Below, one piece after another: positions 23,454-33,426 of a stretch of DNA of 64,000 nucleotides. Every line of letters begins with the position of its first letter. Positions within the stretch are counted from its first letter, which is position 1. The notes beneath the pieces are model-generated. The model was not told the origin of the DNA. It saw nothing but the letters and a program-made list of their open reading frames with translations, and made no database searches. This DNA is from Ferruginibacter sp. (lineage in GTDB: Bacteria; Bacteroidota; Bacteroidia; Chitinophagales; Chitinophagaceae): the NCBI GenBank assembly GCA_019638525.1, contig JAHBTO010000003.1, positions 496,001 to 560,000 on the forward strand. The letters run 5' to 3'. The position numbers were made by a program, and so were the translations under genes.

Positions 23454-25169
23454 ATGCAAAAACTACAATCCGTTTACAGCTATTGCCTCATTTTTCTTAC
23501 AGCTATGTTTGTATTATCGTGTAACAATAAAAAAACGGTAAAGGATAAAGATGTTGTAACTAACCCGGTAAGTATGGATAGCCATGTAACGGAAAATATA
23601 AGCAATGTATTATCCAATGTTTCTTCAGGGGCAACAAAAATTTATGATAGTATCAGTCTTCATTTACCTTTAGTAGTAAAAGAATTTTATAGCCAGGAAA
23701 ACAATGCGCCAATATGGAGTTCAGCAACAAAATGGAAACCCCTTACCGATTCACTATATAAGTTTATTACACATGCAGAATATGAAGGGCTATTTCCTAA
23801 TGACTATCATTTTAGCAGGCTTAAGTTTTTAAAAGATACGCTTGATGCAGATTCTATTACCCGAATGAATGCGGTTTACTGGACAAAAGCCGATTTGCTT
23901 TTTACAGATGCCTTCATGCATATAATTAAAGATTTAAAACAAGGAAGGTTACAACCCGACAGTTTATCATTAAACAAAGACTCGGTGCTGATAGGTAAAT
24001 TTTTTATTGCTACATTAAATACGCTAACAGAAAAAAAAGATTTTACTGCATTACTTAATTCGCTGCAGCCTCAGCACAAAGGTTATTGGGAACTTAAAAA
24101 AGGAATCAAAAATTTTGTAGATAGTATGGACCGTAAACAATACACCCGGTTAACTTATCCTTTTAAAAAAGGTGTGGCAAAAGATTCTCTCTTTTTTATA
24201 AAGATGCTTAGAAAAAGATTGGTAGAAAGTGCCTGTATTGATTCGGGTATAAGCATGCCTGATTCATCTCAACTATCGAAAGCAATAAAAAAATACCAAT
24301 TAAAACATGGCCTTGTTGTTGATGGTAAGTACGGCAAAAATGTAGTAAACTCATTAAACAGTAATGATATAGAAAAATTCAAACGTATTGCCGTAACCAT
24401 GGATAAGTATAAGCAGTTACCCGAAAAAATGCCCGACACTTATATATGGGTTAATTTACCCGGGTATTATTTAAGGGTTATTAATGATGATACACTTGTT
24501 TTTGAATCGAAAGTGATTTGCGGTAAACCCGATACCCGAACTCCTTTACTTACTGCAAAAATTACAGATATGATTACTTACCCTACCTGGACAGTTCCTA
24601 ACAGCATCATTGTAAAACAATACCTGCCCAAACTAAAAAACAATCCTAACTATATTTCACGCATTGGTTTAAAATTGCTTAATAGCAAAGGAGAAATTGT
24701 TGACCCTACTACTGTAAACTGGAGCAAATATTCAAGAGGTATACCATATAAAGTGATGCAGGGTAGCGGAGATAATAATTCGTTAGGCGTAATAAAATTT
24801 AATTTTAATAATCCTTATTATGTTTACCTGCACGATACCAACCAGCGTTACCTCTTTAAAAATTCTTCCCGGGCACTTAGCCATGGTTGTGTAAGAGTAC
24901 AGGATTGGGATAAGCTGGCTTATTATATTGCTCAAAACGATAGTATATTAAATACTAATAAGCCTGCATTAAAATACAATGCCGATTCAATAAAAAACTG
25001 GATTGCCGGAAAAGAACATCGCCGTATTGATGTAAAAAACCAAATTCCTTTGTATATACGGTATTTTTCCTGCGAAGGTAAAAAAGGTAAAATTACTTTT
25101 TATGATGATATATATGGCGATGATAAGGCCCTTATAGATAAATACATTGCAAAATCTGATTATCGATAG
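23454..25169 (+). CDS. L,D-transpeptidase (YcbB-like) lipoprotein
   Basis: Periplasmic peptidoglycan cross-linking enzyme. A signal peptide ends in lipobox LSC (Cys-23), so it is membrane-anchored. Residues about 60-210 form the helical scaffold of the YcbB-type family, about 260-300 a peptidoglycan-binding domain (SQLSKAIKKYQLKHGL VVDGKYGK), and about 325-500 the YkuD catalytic domain with SHGCVRVQDW and catalytic Cys-479. Makes 3-3 cross-links independently of PBPs. First gene of a forward group with rlpA and an OmpA protein; divergent from vanX-like gene. Confidence 0.9.
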   Translation: MQKLQSVYSYCLIFLTAMFVLSCNNKKTVKDKDVVTNPVSMDSHVTENISNVLSNVSSGATKIYDSISLHLPLVVKEFYSQENNAPIWSSATKWKPLTDSLYKFITHAEYEGLFPNDYHFSRLKFLKDTLDADSITRMNAVYWTKADLLFTDAFMHIIKDLKQGRLQPDSLSLNKDSVLIGKFFIATLNTLTEKKDFTALLNSLQPQHKGYWELKKGIKNFVDSMDRKQYTRLTYPFKKGVAKDSLFFIKMLRKRLVESACIDSGISMPDSSQLSKAIKKYQLKHGLVVDGKYGKNVVNSLNSNDIEKFKRIAVTMDKYKQLPEKMPDTYIWVNLPGYYLRVINDDTLVFESKVICGKPDTRTPLLTAKITDMITYPTWTVPNSIIVKQYLPKLKNNPNYISRIGLKLLNSKGEIVDPTTVNWSKYSRGIPYKVMQGSGDNNSLGVIKFNFNNPYYVYLHDTNQRYLFKNSSRALSHGCVRVQDWDKLAYYIAQNDSILNTNKPALKYNADSIKNWIAGKEHRRIDVKNQIPLYIRYFSCEGKKGKITFYDDIYGDDKALIDKYIAKSDYR

Positions 25170-25193
25170 TATTAAATTGTATTATCTTTAATC

Positions 25194-25634
25194 ATGTACA
25201 TGAAACTTTTATTTCATAAATCACATGTATTTACTTTAATTATTGGATTGTTATCTGGCATAATATTTTTATGTGCCCCGGTTAGTACTTTGGCGCAATC
25301 TAAAACCCCAGCTAAAGTAAATACAAAAAAAACAACAAGGGTTTTTTATGGCCAGGCCAGTTATTACAGCAATAAATTTCATGGCCGCCGAACAGCCAGT
25401 GGCGAAATTTTTAACCAAAAAAAATTAACCTGCGCCTGTAATGTATTGCCCTTGGGTACATGGATAAAAGTAACCAATCTTAAAAACGGTAAAACAGTAG
25501 TGGTAAAAGTAAATGACAGGATTCATCCACGTATGAAAAGGATTGTTGATTTGTCAAGAGCCGCAGCTACGCAACTCGGTTTTATCAGCAGGGGTCTTAC
25601 AAGGGTAAAAGTTGAAGTGGTTGCAAAAAAGTAG
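25194..25634 (+). CDS. rlpA: RlpA-like septal/lytic transglycosylase (double-psi beta-barrel)
   Basis: 146-residue secreted protein with a signal peptide (about residues 8-34) and an RlpA double-psi beta-barrel: GQASYYSNKFHGRRTASGEIFN, LPLGTWIKVTNLKNGK, VVKVNDRIHP and RIVDLSRAAATQLGF. Conserved Glu, His and Asp positions of the barrel are present. No C-terminal SPOR domain is present, as in many Bacteroidota short forms. Start could be the Met at 25194 or 25200. It lies 24 bp after the L,D-transpeptidase gene. Confidence 0.87.
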   Translation: MYMKLLFHKSHVFTLIIGLLSGIIFLCAPVSTLAQSKTPAKVNTKKTTRVFYGQASYYSNKFHGRRTASGEIFNQKKLTCACNVLPLGTWIKVTNLKNGKTVVVKVNDRIHPRMKRIVDLSRAAATQLGFISRGLTRVKVEVVAKK

Positions 25635-25706
25635 TTTAACTTTAAATAAGCCTTTTACTTATTTGTGATAAGGGTAAAAATATTTCACTATATGGAACTA
25701 AGCAGC

Positions 25707-25714
25707 TAATTTTG
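25707..25714 (+). promoter_or_regulatory. candidate -7 promoter box of the OmpA gene
   Basis: TAATTTTG matches TAnnTTTG and lies 25 bp before the ATG. No good -33 TTTG at the ideal spacing, so it is tentative. Confidence 0.35.
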
Positions 25715-25739
25715 CTGCGATTCAGAAAAAAAATAAATT

Positions 25740-27071
25740 ATGAAGAAGATTATTTTATTATGTATAGGTGCAGGCCTTTTTGTATCTGCATTTGCACAAA
25801 ATGAATACAAAAAAAGGCCAACTTTGGCTGTTCATTTTGGATTAACCGATTTTAAAACAGCTACCGACCTAAGGGCTACCGGCCTGGCAAGTGTTTTACG
25901 CACAAAAGAATGGCATAAAACCAAGCACATGAACTCGGGCATAGCTATCAGCTATTTACAGGGCATTACCAATCACCTTGATTTTGCCGGAACTGTAACA
26001 GGTACTTTTCTTAGCTATCCTATTAATGGTAAGCCACTCGATGTAAGTTCAAAACTATTACTTGAAGCAGCTGCCACAGCCAATTTAAAATTATTACCTG
26101 ATAACTATTATGTATCTCCATTTGTAACAGCCGGTGTTGGCGGATCAAAATACAAAGGATATTATGCAGCATTTATACCGGTAGGTGTGGGTGTGCAGGT
26201 AAAAATACTTGATGGCGTGTTTGCTCTTGCCAATTCGCAATACAGGATACCTGTTACTGAAAATGCTTCCTACCATTTTTACCATAGCCTAGGTGTAGCG
26301 GTAGCACTTACTAAAAAGAAAGCCGCTCCGGTTGTAGTACCTACACCTGTTGTAGAACCTCCAAAAGACAGGGATGGCGATGGAGTTTTAGATGATGCAG
26401 ATAAATGCCCTGATGTGGCCGGTTTGGCTTCATTGCAAGGTTGCCCCGATAAGGATGGTGATGGTATTGCAGATGCAGATGATAAGTGCCCGGATGTAGC
26501 TGGTGTAGCCCGTTACCAGGGATGCCCAATACCGGATACTGATAAAGATGGTATAAATGATGAAGAAGATAAATGCCCAACTGTATTTGGTGTAGCCCGT
26601 TACCAGGGGTGCCCGGTACCAGACACAGATGGTGATGGCGTAAATGACGAAGAAGATAAATGTATCAATGAAAAAGGCCCAGCATCAAACTTTGGTTGCC
26701 CGGTAATAAGCGAAGAGATTGTAAAACGTGTAAACAGGGCAGCACAAAATATCTTCTTCTCTACCGGAAGTTCAAAACTTCTTGCTAAGTCTTTCTCAAA
26801 ACTAAATGATGTGGTAAGTATACTTAAAGAAAACCCATCTTATAAAGTAAATATTGACGGGCATACCGATAATACCGGTAAAGCAGATAAGAACCAAATA
26901 TTATCTGAAAAGCGTGCCGCTTCTGTAAAGGCTTACCTGGTAAGTAAAGGTATTGATGAAAGCCGCTTAACAGCTACAGGTTACGGACAAGACAAACCGA
27001 TTGCTGATAATAAAACAGCCGCCGGCCGTGCTAAAAACCGGAGAGTGGAAATGACATTGAGGAATTATTAA
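25740..27071 (+). CDS. OmpA-family outer-membrane protein with thrombospondin type 3 repeats
   Basis: 443 residues. A signal peptide (about residues 1-19) precedes a beta-barrel-like region of about 180 residues. Residues about 205-315 hold four calcium-binding TSP3 units (DRDGDGVLDDADKCPD, DKDGDGIADADDKCPD, and so on), a proline-rich joint before them, and the C-terminal OmpA domain (about 330-443) shows the peptidoglycan contact region NIDGHTDNTGKADKN and LSEKRAASVKAYLV, RAKNRRVEMTL. Links outer membrane to peptidoglycan. Ends at a strong terminator. Confidence 0.93.
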   Translation: MKKIILLCIGAGLFVSAFAQNEYKKRPTLAVHFGLTDFKTATDLRATGLASVLRTKEWHKTKHMNSGIAISYLQGITNHLDFAGTVTGTFLSYPINGKPLDVSSKLLLEAAATANLKLLPDNYYVSPFVTAGVGGSKYKGYYAAFIPVGVGVQVKILDGVFALANSQYRIPVTENASYHFYHSLGVAVALTKKKAAPVVVPTPVVEPPKDRDGDGVLDDADKCPDVAGLASLQGCPDKDGDGIADADDKCPDVAGVARYQGCPIPDTDKDGINDEEDKCPTVFGVARYQGCPVPDTDGDGVNDEEDKCINEKGPASNFGCPVISEEIVKRVNRAAQNIFFSTGSSKLLAKSFSKLNDVVSILKENPSYKVNIDGHTDNTGKADKNQILSEKRAASVKAYLVSKGIDESRLTATGYGQDKPIADNKTAAGRAKNRRVEMTLRNY

Positions 27072-27091
27072 TATAGTAAATAGATGATTTT

Positions 27092-27120
27092 AAAAACCCC
27101 GCAATTTGCGGGGTTTTTGT
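27092..27120. terminator. bidirectional intrinsic terminator after the OmpA gene
   Basis: Stem AAAAACCCCGC / GCGGGGTTTTT (27092-27102 with 27108-27118) with a short AATTT loop and T-run on the plus strand and A-run upstream that serves the minus strand. May also end the PBP1A transcript. Confidence 0.88.
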
Positions 27121-27390
27121 TTTTTATTAGTGAAAAAATTTTTCAAATGAAAGGTATTTGTTCTTGAAGTTTTATAACAAATGTATTTCTGTGTGAATTT
27201 ATATTTAAAAATATTTGAACAATTTTTTTATTTGTGAATAGGGTAGTAGCCTGCAATTTTTTTTCAATCAATAATTAAAAGCAAAAATGCATGTAAAAAA
27301 ATGACGTTACATATAAAAGACATCTTCTAAAAATCTTTATTTAATTTCAATTACTTCACATCTATTAAACTAAATTAAATAATCAGCATC
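27121..27390. other. AT-rich intergenic region, nothing recognised
   Basis: Between the OmpA terminator and the end of the PBP1A gene. The region is strongly AT-rich with poly-A/T runs and no reading frame with a coding look, no repeat, and no clear promoter for a further gene. No RNA gene was recognised. Confidence 0.5.
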
Positions 27391-29760
27391 TTAATAATCA
27401 TTCTCCTTTTGCTTCACTTGTTTTTTTGATTTATCATCAGCGGGATTTTTTATAGGTACAGTTGTTTTTTTATTGTCAGATTTTTTTGATTTACTACTGT
27501 CCATTACCGCTTTAGGGTTCTTGTTTTCGATATCAGTTTTTTCTGTTGGATTATTATCGGGAGTATCGGGGGTTTTAAAAAAGTCTTCTGCATTGCCGTT
27601 ACCTTCATCCTGCGTAGTGCTATCGCCTTCCATAAAATATTTATCCATATTTATATCGGCATAAATGGGATTGTTGGTTAATTCAATAGGTTTTTCAAAT
27701 GTTTTAAGCTTGCCATAATCAAGTTTTTTATCGGCATATACTTTGCTCATAAAAATGCCCCATCTTGGCGCCGACATTTCGGAACCACCGGCAGTGTTTT
27801 GATATATCTGTAAAAATGGGTCATCGCAGCCCACCCATGTGCCGGCTATCAACTCAGGTGTATAACCAATAAACCAACCATCGGCATTATCATTAGTGGT
27901 TCCTGTTTTTCCTGCTCTTTCAACCGGCAACGGATACCTGCTAAGCGTTCGGGCAGTACCAAATTTTATAACACCTTCCATCAATGTTACCATTGTATAG
28001 GCATCTGCTTCGGATATAACCTGTTTGGATGTAGAACTGAACTCTTCAAGCATATTGCCGCTTTTGTCTTCTATACGGGTCATGATGATGGGCTCGGTAT
28101 TTAATCCTTTGTTGGGAAACATAGTATAGCCCTGCAACATTTCTATCAAAGGAATTTCTGCAGCGCCAAGGCCAATAGAATAATAGGGTTGTAGTTTTGC
28201 ATCAATACCGCAGGTTCTTAAAAACTCAATAAATCTTTTAACACCAATTTGCCCTATTAACCGCCATGCCGCCACGTTTTTAGACCATGCCAAACAATAG
28301 GCAAGCGTGCCTGCGCCACCACTGATGGTTTTGCCACCGAGGGTTAGGGCGCCACCGGGAATTACAGTTTCAGGTGTATAGCCGGCTTCATCTACCGCTA
28401 ATGTATATAGATAAGGTTTAATGGTAGAGCCTACCTGCCTTAACTGTGTTACATGGTCGTACTTGAACCATTTATAATCTATACCACCCACCCAGCATTT
28501 CACTTCACCGGTACGGGGATCCATAGCAGCAAAATTTGTTTGTAAAATTTGCTTATGATATTTAATCGAATCAAATGGCGTCATCACGGTATCTTTCTCA
28601 TGTTTTGCATTCCATGCAAATACTTTCATTTTTACAGGTGTGTAAAATGTTTTCTTGATATCTTCTTCACTAATGCCTTCTTCTTTCATACTTTTCCATC
28701 TATCAGTATATTTAAATGCTGCTTCAACTACATTGTCGTGCCCTTTCCACATACGGGCACCATAAATTTTCAGGTTCCAGTCTAATTTTTTTTGTATTAC
28801 CGGCATATGTTCTTCTACGGCCTGCTCGGCATACTTCTGCATGCGTGAATCAATAGTGGTATATATTTTAAGGCCATCCCTGTACAAATCGTACGGGTCG
28901 CCGGTTTTGGGGTTTGTATGTGTTTTACACCATTCTTTTAATTTGCCTGCAAGTTCATTTCTAAAATAGGGTGCAATACCAACATTTTCATCAATTTTTT
29001 TGTAATTGGTAATTAAAGGTTTTGCTTTTAGCTTATTGGCTTCTTCCTCTGTTAAAAAATGCTGGTGGCATACCACCATCTGGTTTATAACTGTATTTCG
29101 CCTGTCAATAGAAGCTTTTGGATAACCAATAGGATTATATACAAAGCCTTTTAGCATACCCACTAATACGGCGGCTTCTTCTAATTTTAAATCTTTAGGT
29201 TCTTTTTGAAAATAAGTAAGCGATGCATTTCTTATACCATATAAGTTTCCCCAGGGCGCCCGGTTAAGATAAAGTGTAATAATTTCTTCTTTAGTAAAAT
29301 TTCGTTCAAGTTTAACTGCCACTATCCATTCTTTAATTTTATCAAAAGCTCTTTTTATTTTATTTCCTTTACCCTGCCCAAGCATTAGTTTTGCCACCTG
29401 CTGAGTAATTGTACTGCCACCACCTTGTGTACCTAAAGTAAATATTGCACGCCCTACGGCCTGCACATCAATACCGGAGTGGTCGTAAAAGCGTTCATCT
29501 TCTGTTGCCAGTAATGCATTTATTACATTGGGCGAAATTTCATTATATTTTACTTCGCTCCTGTTTTCAGCATAGTACTTGCCCATAAGAACTCCATCGG
29601 CCGAATATATTTCGCTGGCTAAATCTGCTTCGGGATTTTGTAACTGCTTAAGTGATGGCATTTTGCCTAACATACCAAAATTGGCACCAACAAAAAGCAG
29701 CAGTACCAATAAAAAACCGCCAAAGAAAACACGCCATAAAATTTTAACTGAACGCTTCAT
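27391..29760 (-). CDS. class A penicillin-binding protein (PBP1A-like)
   Basis: Bifunctional peptidoglycan synthase with 789 residues. An N-terminal membrane helix (about 8-28), transglycosylase domain with catalytic Glu in TEDERFYDHSGID and GGSTITQQVAKLML, then transpeptidase with QVGSTIKPYLY (STIK active serine), WSKNVAAW and RAGKTGTTND (KTG box). C-terminal tail after about 700 is Asp/Asn/Lys-rich and low in complexity. Polymerises and cross-links glycan strands; belongs with the nearby wall genes. The only gene in its transcription unit apart from the PorW-like gene upstream on the same strand. Confidence 0.94.
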   Translation of the reverse strand: MKRSVKILWRVFFGGFLLVLLLFVGANFGMLGKMPSLKQLQNPEADLASEIYSADGVLMGKYYAENRSEVKYNEISPNVINALLATEDERFYDHSGIDVQAVGRAIFTLGTQGGGSTITQQVAKLMLGQGKGNKIKRAFDKIKEWIVAVKLERNFTKEEIITLYLNRAPWGNLYGIRNASLTYFQKEPKDLKLEEAAVLVGMLKGFVYNPIGYPKASIDRRNTVINQMVVCHQHFLTEEEANKLKAKPLITNYKKIDENVGIAPYFRNELAGKLKEWCKTHTNPKTGDPYDLYRDGLKIYTTIDSRMQKYAEQAVEEHMPVIQKKLDWNLKIYGARMWKGHDNVVEAAFKYTDRWKSMKEEGISEEDIKKTFYTPVKMKVFAWNAKHEKDTVMTPFDSIKYHKQILQTNFAAMDPRTGEVKCWVGGIDYKWFKYDHVTQLRQVGSTIKPYLYTLAVDEAGYTPETVIPGGALTLGGKTISGGAGTLAYCLAWSKNVAAWRLIGQIGVKRFIEFLRTCGIDAKLQPYYSIGLGAAEIPLIEMLQGYTMFPNKGLNTEPIIMTRIEDKSGNMLEEFSSTSKQVISEADAYTMVTLMEGVIKFGTARTLSRYPLPVERAGKTGTTNDNADGWFIGYTPELIAGTWVGCDDPFLQIYQNTAGGSEMSAPRWGIFMSKVYADKKLDYGKLKTFEKPIELTNNPIYADINMDKYFMEGDSTTQDEGNGNAEDFFKTPDTPDNNPTEKTDIENKNPKAVMDSSKSKKSDNKKTTVPIKNPADDKSKKQVKQKENDY

Positions 29761-29849
29761 GTATTATTTTTTGAAGGGATAATATCTATAAATATACCAG
29801 GCATCCCGTAAAATTATAGAAAGAAACCATGTTGAATACCTTGTTATAG

Positions 29850-32777
29850 TTAAAACCTGTTTGGAAACTGAGTATTTAACAATGATTTATAGCCGGCAAG
29901 GTTTTTATTGGTTTTCAACAATTGCAGGTTATCTTCTGTTATAATCAGGAACGAATATTTGCTTGCAGGCAACCAGGATATTTCTGCAGCAGCATTACGT
30001 TTTAGTTTATCGTAATACTGTAAAGCAGATGCAGCATCTGCAAATGAACTTATCACCAGTAAATTATTGTCAGCGTCCAGTACATCTTTATTTATATTGA
30101 TTGCCTGGCCATAATAATTTTCGGCATTATACCTGTTGATAGCATTTTTTGCTTCATTTACATATACAGGGTCAACCTTATTAAGAATCATTAGTACATA
30201 GTGCGGTGCATTAACTGCCATAGTAAAGGCCCCGTTAGTAAGTGGCGGTGGTACCTTAACCACCGAATCTTTTGGAACTATTGCTGCAGGCGGTTTAGGC
30301 GCTGCCGGTTTGGTTTTCTCTTCTACATTTATGGGTGCATCTTCGCTTGCCCTTGTAATCTCCAGCTCGGTAAGGTATTTTTCTATTTCTGCCCGCCTTC
30401 TTAACACATCAATCATAGTTTCGGCTTTTGGCCTCAATGGCGATTCGGGATTATTTTTTATGATATCTTGCAGGCCTTTTATGGCTGCACTGTCGTTCCT
30501 GTTTTTTACGTTGTTCAATGCTTCAATGTACGATAACTGTGGAGTCCAGTAATTAATGCCATACAGGCTGTCGGCTTTTTTCTTTTCGGCAATGGCTTTT
30601 TCAAAATTACCTTCTATAAATAAATTATAAATTTCATCATACAGCTTTGTTACTTCGGGGTTTTTGGCTTTTGAATTGGTAGCAGCAGGATTATTTAATT
30701 TTTGCGCCGATTTACTTTTTGCAAAATTTTTGTTCAGTAAATCTTTATAGTAACCGGCTTTTTCTTTATCGCCCAGTTTTGTATAACAGAAAAATAAATT
30801 AAGGTAAACTTCACCATCCATCAGCCTGTTGGGAAACCGTTTTAAATATGCTTCATACGTATCTGCCGCTAGCTGATATTCTTCTAAATCGTTTTGATAA
30901 GCATTAGCCAGTATAATCATATTGGCAGCAATGGTTTCATTGCTGGCATTTAATTTTTCTTCGGTAAGAGGCAAGTCGCCCATCATTGTTTCAAAAGTAA
31001 TTACCTGTGGTTGCGTTGCAGATGAAGCGCTGTCGGGTTTTGTTTTATCACCGGGGGCTTTTACATCGCCGCCACTGCCGGGTACACCCACCGGCATATC
31101 TAATGATGATTTTGTGCGCCAGTTATCTATATTTGCCCGTTTGCCCCATTTACTTTTAAATTCACTAAAGCCTTTCGATTTAAGGGAGTTGTTATTAAAA
31201 TACCATTCGCCTTTTGAACTGTTTTGTGCAAAGAGGTCGGCTGGGGGTTGGTTGTTATTAAATGGAAGTACAGATTGATTATTATCATCGCCACTTACAT
31301 CCTTGTATCCTTTTTCTTTTCTTAGTTTACGTAAAAGTTTTTTTACATAATCTTCTCTTTCGGCAGGGGCCATTAATGCAATACGTTGTAAACTGTCTTC
31401 TCTTTCAATCTTACTGATGGCATCTGCAATTTTAATAAGCGTTTCCTTACGTTCCTGAATGGCGGTTATCTTTTTATCTAATATAGAATCATGGCCTGTT
31501 TGCAGGCTGTCGTACATGGCAGCAGCAAGCCTGTATTGTTTTCGGTTGTATGCAATATCGCCCAGGTTTAAATAAGCCTTATTTTTATAGTTGATATTAT
31601 CAACATTGTATTTAAGGCTCTTATTAAAATAAGTAACAGCGGCATTAGTATCAGGTTTATTCATGGCAAGTTCGCCGGCCGAAAAATAAACGATATCCTT
31701 ATAAGTTTCGTACTTATCACGCCTTGCCATTTTCAATAAATTGTTGATGCTTTTATCCAGTTCTTTAGGATTAGTGGTTTTAAGCATTTTGGCATCGTTG
31801 AGGCGGGCATGTATATCAAGTAATGGGTCTACCGTATGTTTTGATGCTTTGGCATAATATTCTGAGGCTTTATCAAATTTTCCACCCATTTCATAAAGCT
31901 GAGCCAATAAAAATTCCCAGCGTGATTTATCCTGTTTGGTATCGGCGCTGGTTAAAGCATTTTCAAGATGAACGGCTGCGCTGTCGTAAATACCTTGTTT
32001 GTAAAACCAGTATGCGTTTATCTCTTCCAGGTTGTCTTTTAACCTTTTTGGAAGGTTAGGGTCTACATGTAATGTGTTTATCAAACCACCCGATTCTGCA
32101 AATTCATCTTCTTCAATTAAGGTACGTGCCAGCCATAAAATAGCATCGTTGCGGCTTGGGGGCAGCGCTGTAAGCTTTTGTAATACATTTCGTTTTTCTT
32201 TACTGGCAATTGATGTACTTCCCGAGCCTACAATACGGTCGTCATCATCGTTTTTTCTTTTACGTGGAAAAAGGTTGTAATTGATGAACTGGAATGTCAT
32301 CATTGCCGAGTCAAAATCTTTACGTAAGAAATATGCTTTTCCAATTAGTAAATACATATTATCAATCCAATCGTTACGCAAATCGTGTAATAAAATGCCT
32401 GCGGTGGAAGTGATAATGACGGAATCAAGTTCTAATTTCTGAGATGCGGTTTTATCTAATGAATAAGGATAAAATGCCAGCAGGTTACTATAATCATCTT
32501 TAAAAACATTTTTAGCCCTTTCAATTACTGTATTTACACGGTTGTTAGCATTAAAATAGTAATTAAAATGAGTTACTGTATTCTGGTAAAAATTTCGGGC
32601 TACTGTAAATTTTTTTTCTGCGGTTTTTTCTGATCCAAGCTTCCTGTTTTCAAATTTCTCAGGCTTTTTCTCTTTTCCAAAGGGGTCAAAGGTCCAGGTA
32701 GGTTGTGCTTTTACAAAATTTTGGGTAATTCCAAAAAGTAAAAATAAAGGCAGCAAGGCTATAGTTCTCTTCAGCAT
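29850..32777 (-). CDS. sprE: T9SS-associated TPR protein, PorW/SprE-like
   Basis: 975-residue secreted protein rich in tetratricopeptide repeats, matching the PorW/SprE component of type IX secretion and gliding. N-terminal signal peptide (about 1-25, ending VKAQ), then the region starting KKFTVARNFYQNTVTHFNYYFNAN typical of this family, followed by TPR-like helices to about residue 780 and a C-terminal domain of about 120 residues containing YNAENYYGQAI. Known SprE/PorW are lipoproteins; I see no lipobox here, so attachment may differ. A T9SS-sorted cargo gene lies further along the window. Gene symbol is tentative. Confidence 0.72.
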   Translation of the reverse strand: MLKRTIALLPLFLLFGITQNFVKAQPTWTFDPFGKEKKPEKFENRKLGSEKTAEKKFTVARNFYQNTVTHFNYYFNANNRVNTVIERAKNVFKDDYSNLLAFYPYSLDKTASQKLELDSVIITSTAGILLHDLRNDWIDNMYLLIGKAYFLRKDFDSAMMTFQFINYNLFPRKRKNDDDDRIVGSGSTSIASKEKRNVLQKLTALPPSRNDAILWLARTLIEEDEFAESGGLINTLHVDPNLPKRLKDNLEEINAYWFYKQGIYDSAAVHLENALTSADTKQDKSRWEFLLAQLYEMGGKFDKASEYYAKASKHTVDPLLDIHARLNDAKMLKTTNPKELDKSINNLLKMARRDKYETYKDIVYFSAGELAMNKPDTNAAVTYFNKSLKYNVDNINYKNKAYLNLGDIAYNRKQYRLAAAMYDSLQTGHDSILDKKITAIQERKETLIKIADAISKIEREDSLQRIALMAPAEREDYVKKLLRKLRKEKGYKDVSGDDNNQSVLPFNNNQPPADLFAQNSSKGEWYFNNNSLKSKGFSEFKSKWGKRANIDNWRTKSSLDMPVGVPGSGGDVKAPGDKTKPDSASSATQPQVITFETMMGDLPLTEEKLNASNETIAANMIILANAYQNDLEEYQLAADTYEAYLKRFPNRLMDGEVYLNLFFCYTKLGDKEKAGYYKDLLNKNFAKSKSAQKLNNPAATNSKAKNPEVTKLYDEIYNLFIEGNFEKAIAEKKKADSLYGINYWTPQLSYIEALNNVKNRNDSAAIKGLQDIIKNNPESPLRPKAETMIDVLRRRAEIEKYLTELEITRASEDAPINVEEKTKPAAPKPPAAIVPKDSVVKVPPPLTNGAFTMAVNAPHYVLMILNKVDPVYVNEAKNAINRYNAENYYGQAININKDVLDADNNLLVISSFADAASALQYYDKLKRNAAAEISWLPASKYSFLIITEDNLQLLKTNKNLAGYKSLLNTQFPNRF

Positions 32778-32998
32778 GAATCAAAAAATGTTGTATAAGA
32801 GGGCTAAATATCGGTATTTTTTTGCTAATAATCACTTATTAAAAAGATGTACCGGCTTGTTTTAATATTTTTTTGTGAACATGTGTTTTTTATAAATATT
32901 ATAATCTTTGATGAGTTATAAAACTGTGATGCTAATAAGTTGCATTTTAAATGGATTTTTCGCTTGCAATGCTTAATTTTATTGCTCAACAAAAAAGT

Positions 32999-33397
32999 AT
33001 GGTAAAACTAGATACCAACAGTACGCTAAAACGGCTACGAAACCGTTACAGGTTGGTAGTGATGAATGAAGATACTTATGAAGAAGTAGTAAAATTTAAA
33101 CTAAGCAGGTTAAGTGTTTACGTTTTTTTAAGTTCAGTGTTTGTTGTTTTGGTAGGATTAATAATTGCTTTGCTGGTATTTACTCCTTTAAAATATTATT
33201 TGCCCGGTTCGGGATATGGCGATGTTAAACAAATAAGGGAATACCGTGAACTTAAAATAAGAACCGATTCGGTTGAGCAGGCTTTAAAATACAAGGAAAA
33301 ATATTATAACGATTTACAAAAAGTGCTGCAGGGTAAAGTACCTGTTTTGGATACCAACAAATTAAAATTACCCAAAACAGAAAATATAGTGGAGTAA
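32999..33397 (+). CDS. membrane protein resembling the N-terminus of M23 peptidases, no catalytic domain
   Basis: About 132 residues from ATG 32999 (MVKLDTNSTLKRLRNRY). A cytoplasmic N-terminus with RYRLVVMNEDTYEEVVKFKLSRLSVYV leads into a membrane helix (about 40-62), then a short periplasmic coiled-coil-like segment. The pattern is that of the N-terminal anchor of Bacteroidota M23 family metallopeptidases, but no zinc-binding LytM motifs follow and only 29 bp separates it from bactofilin, so it is not a frameshift remnant. A start at 32951 would add 16 residues. Probably an envelope scaffold partner of bactofilin; M23 kinship is a judgement from pattern only. Confidence 0.7.
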   Translation: MVKLDTNSTLKRLRNRYRLVVMNEDTYEEVVKFKLSRLSVYVFLSSVFVVLVGLIIALLVFTPLKYYLPGSGYGDVKQIREYRELKIRTDSVEQALKYKEKYYNDLQKVLQGKVPVLDTNKLKLPKTENIVE

Positions 33398-33426
33398 CAA
33401 GTTTATAGAACAAAAAACCAATAGAT

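Noticed and set aside
26380-26710. Repeats in the OmpA gene looking like a repeat array
   Set aside because: They encode protein-level TSP3 calcium-binding repeats, not a CRISPR or mobile element.
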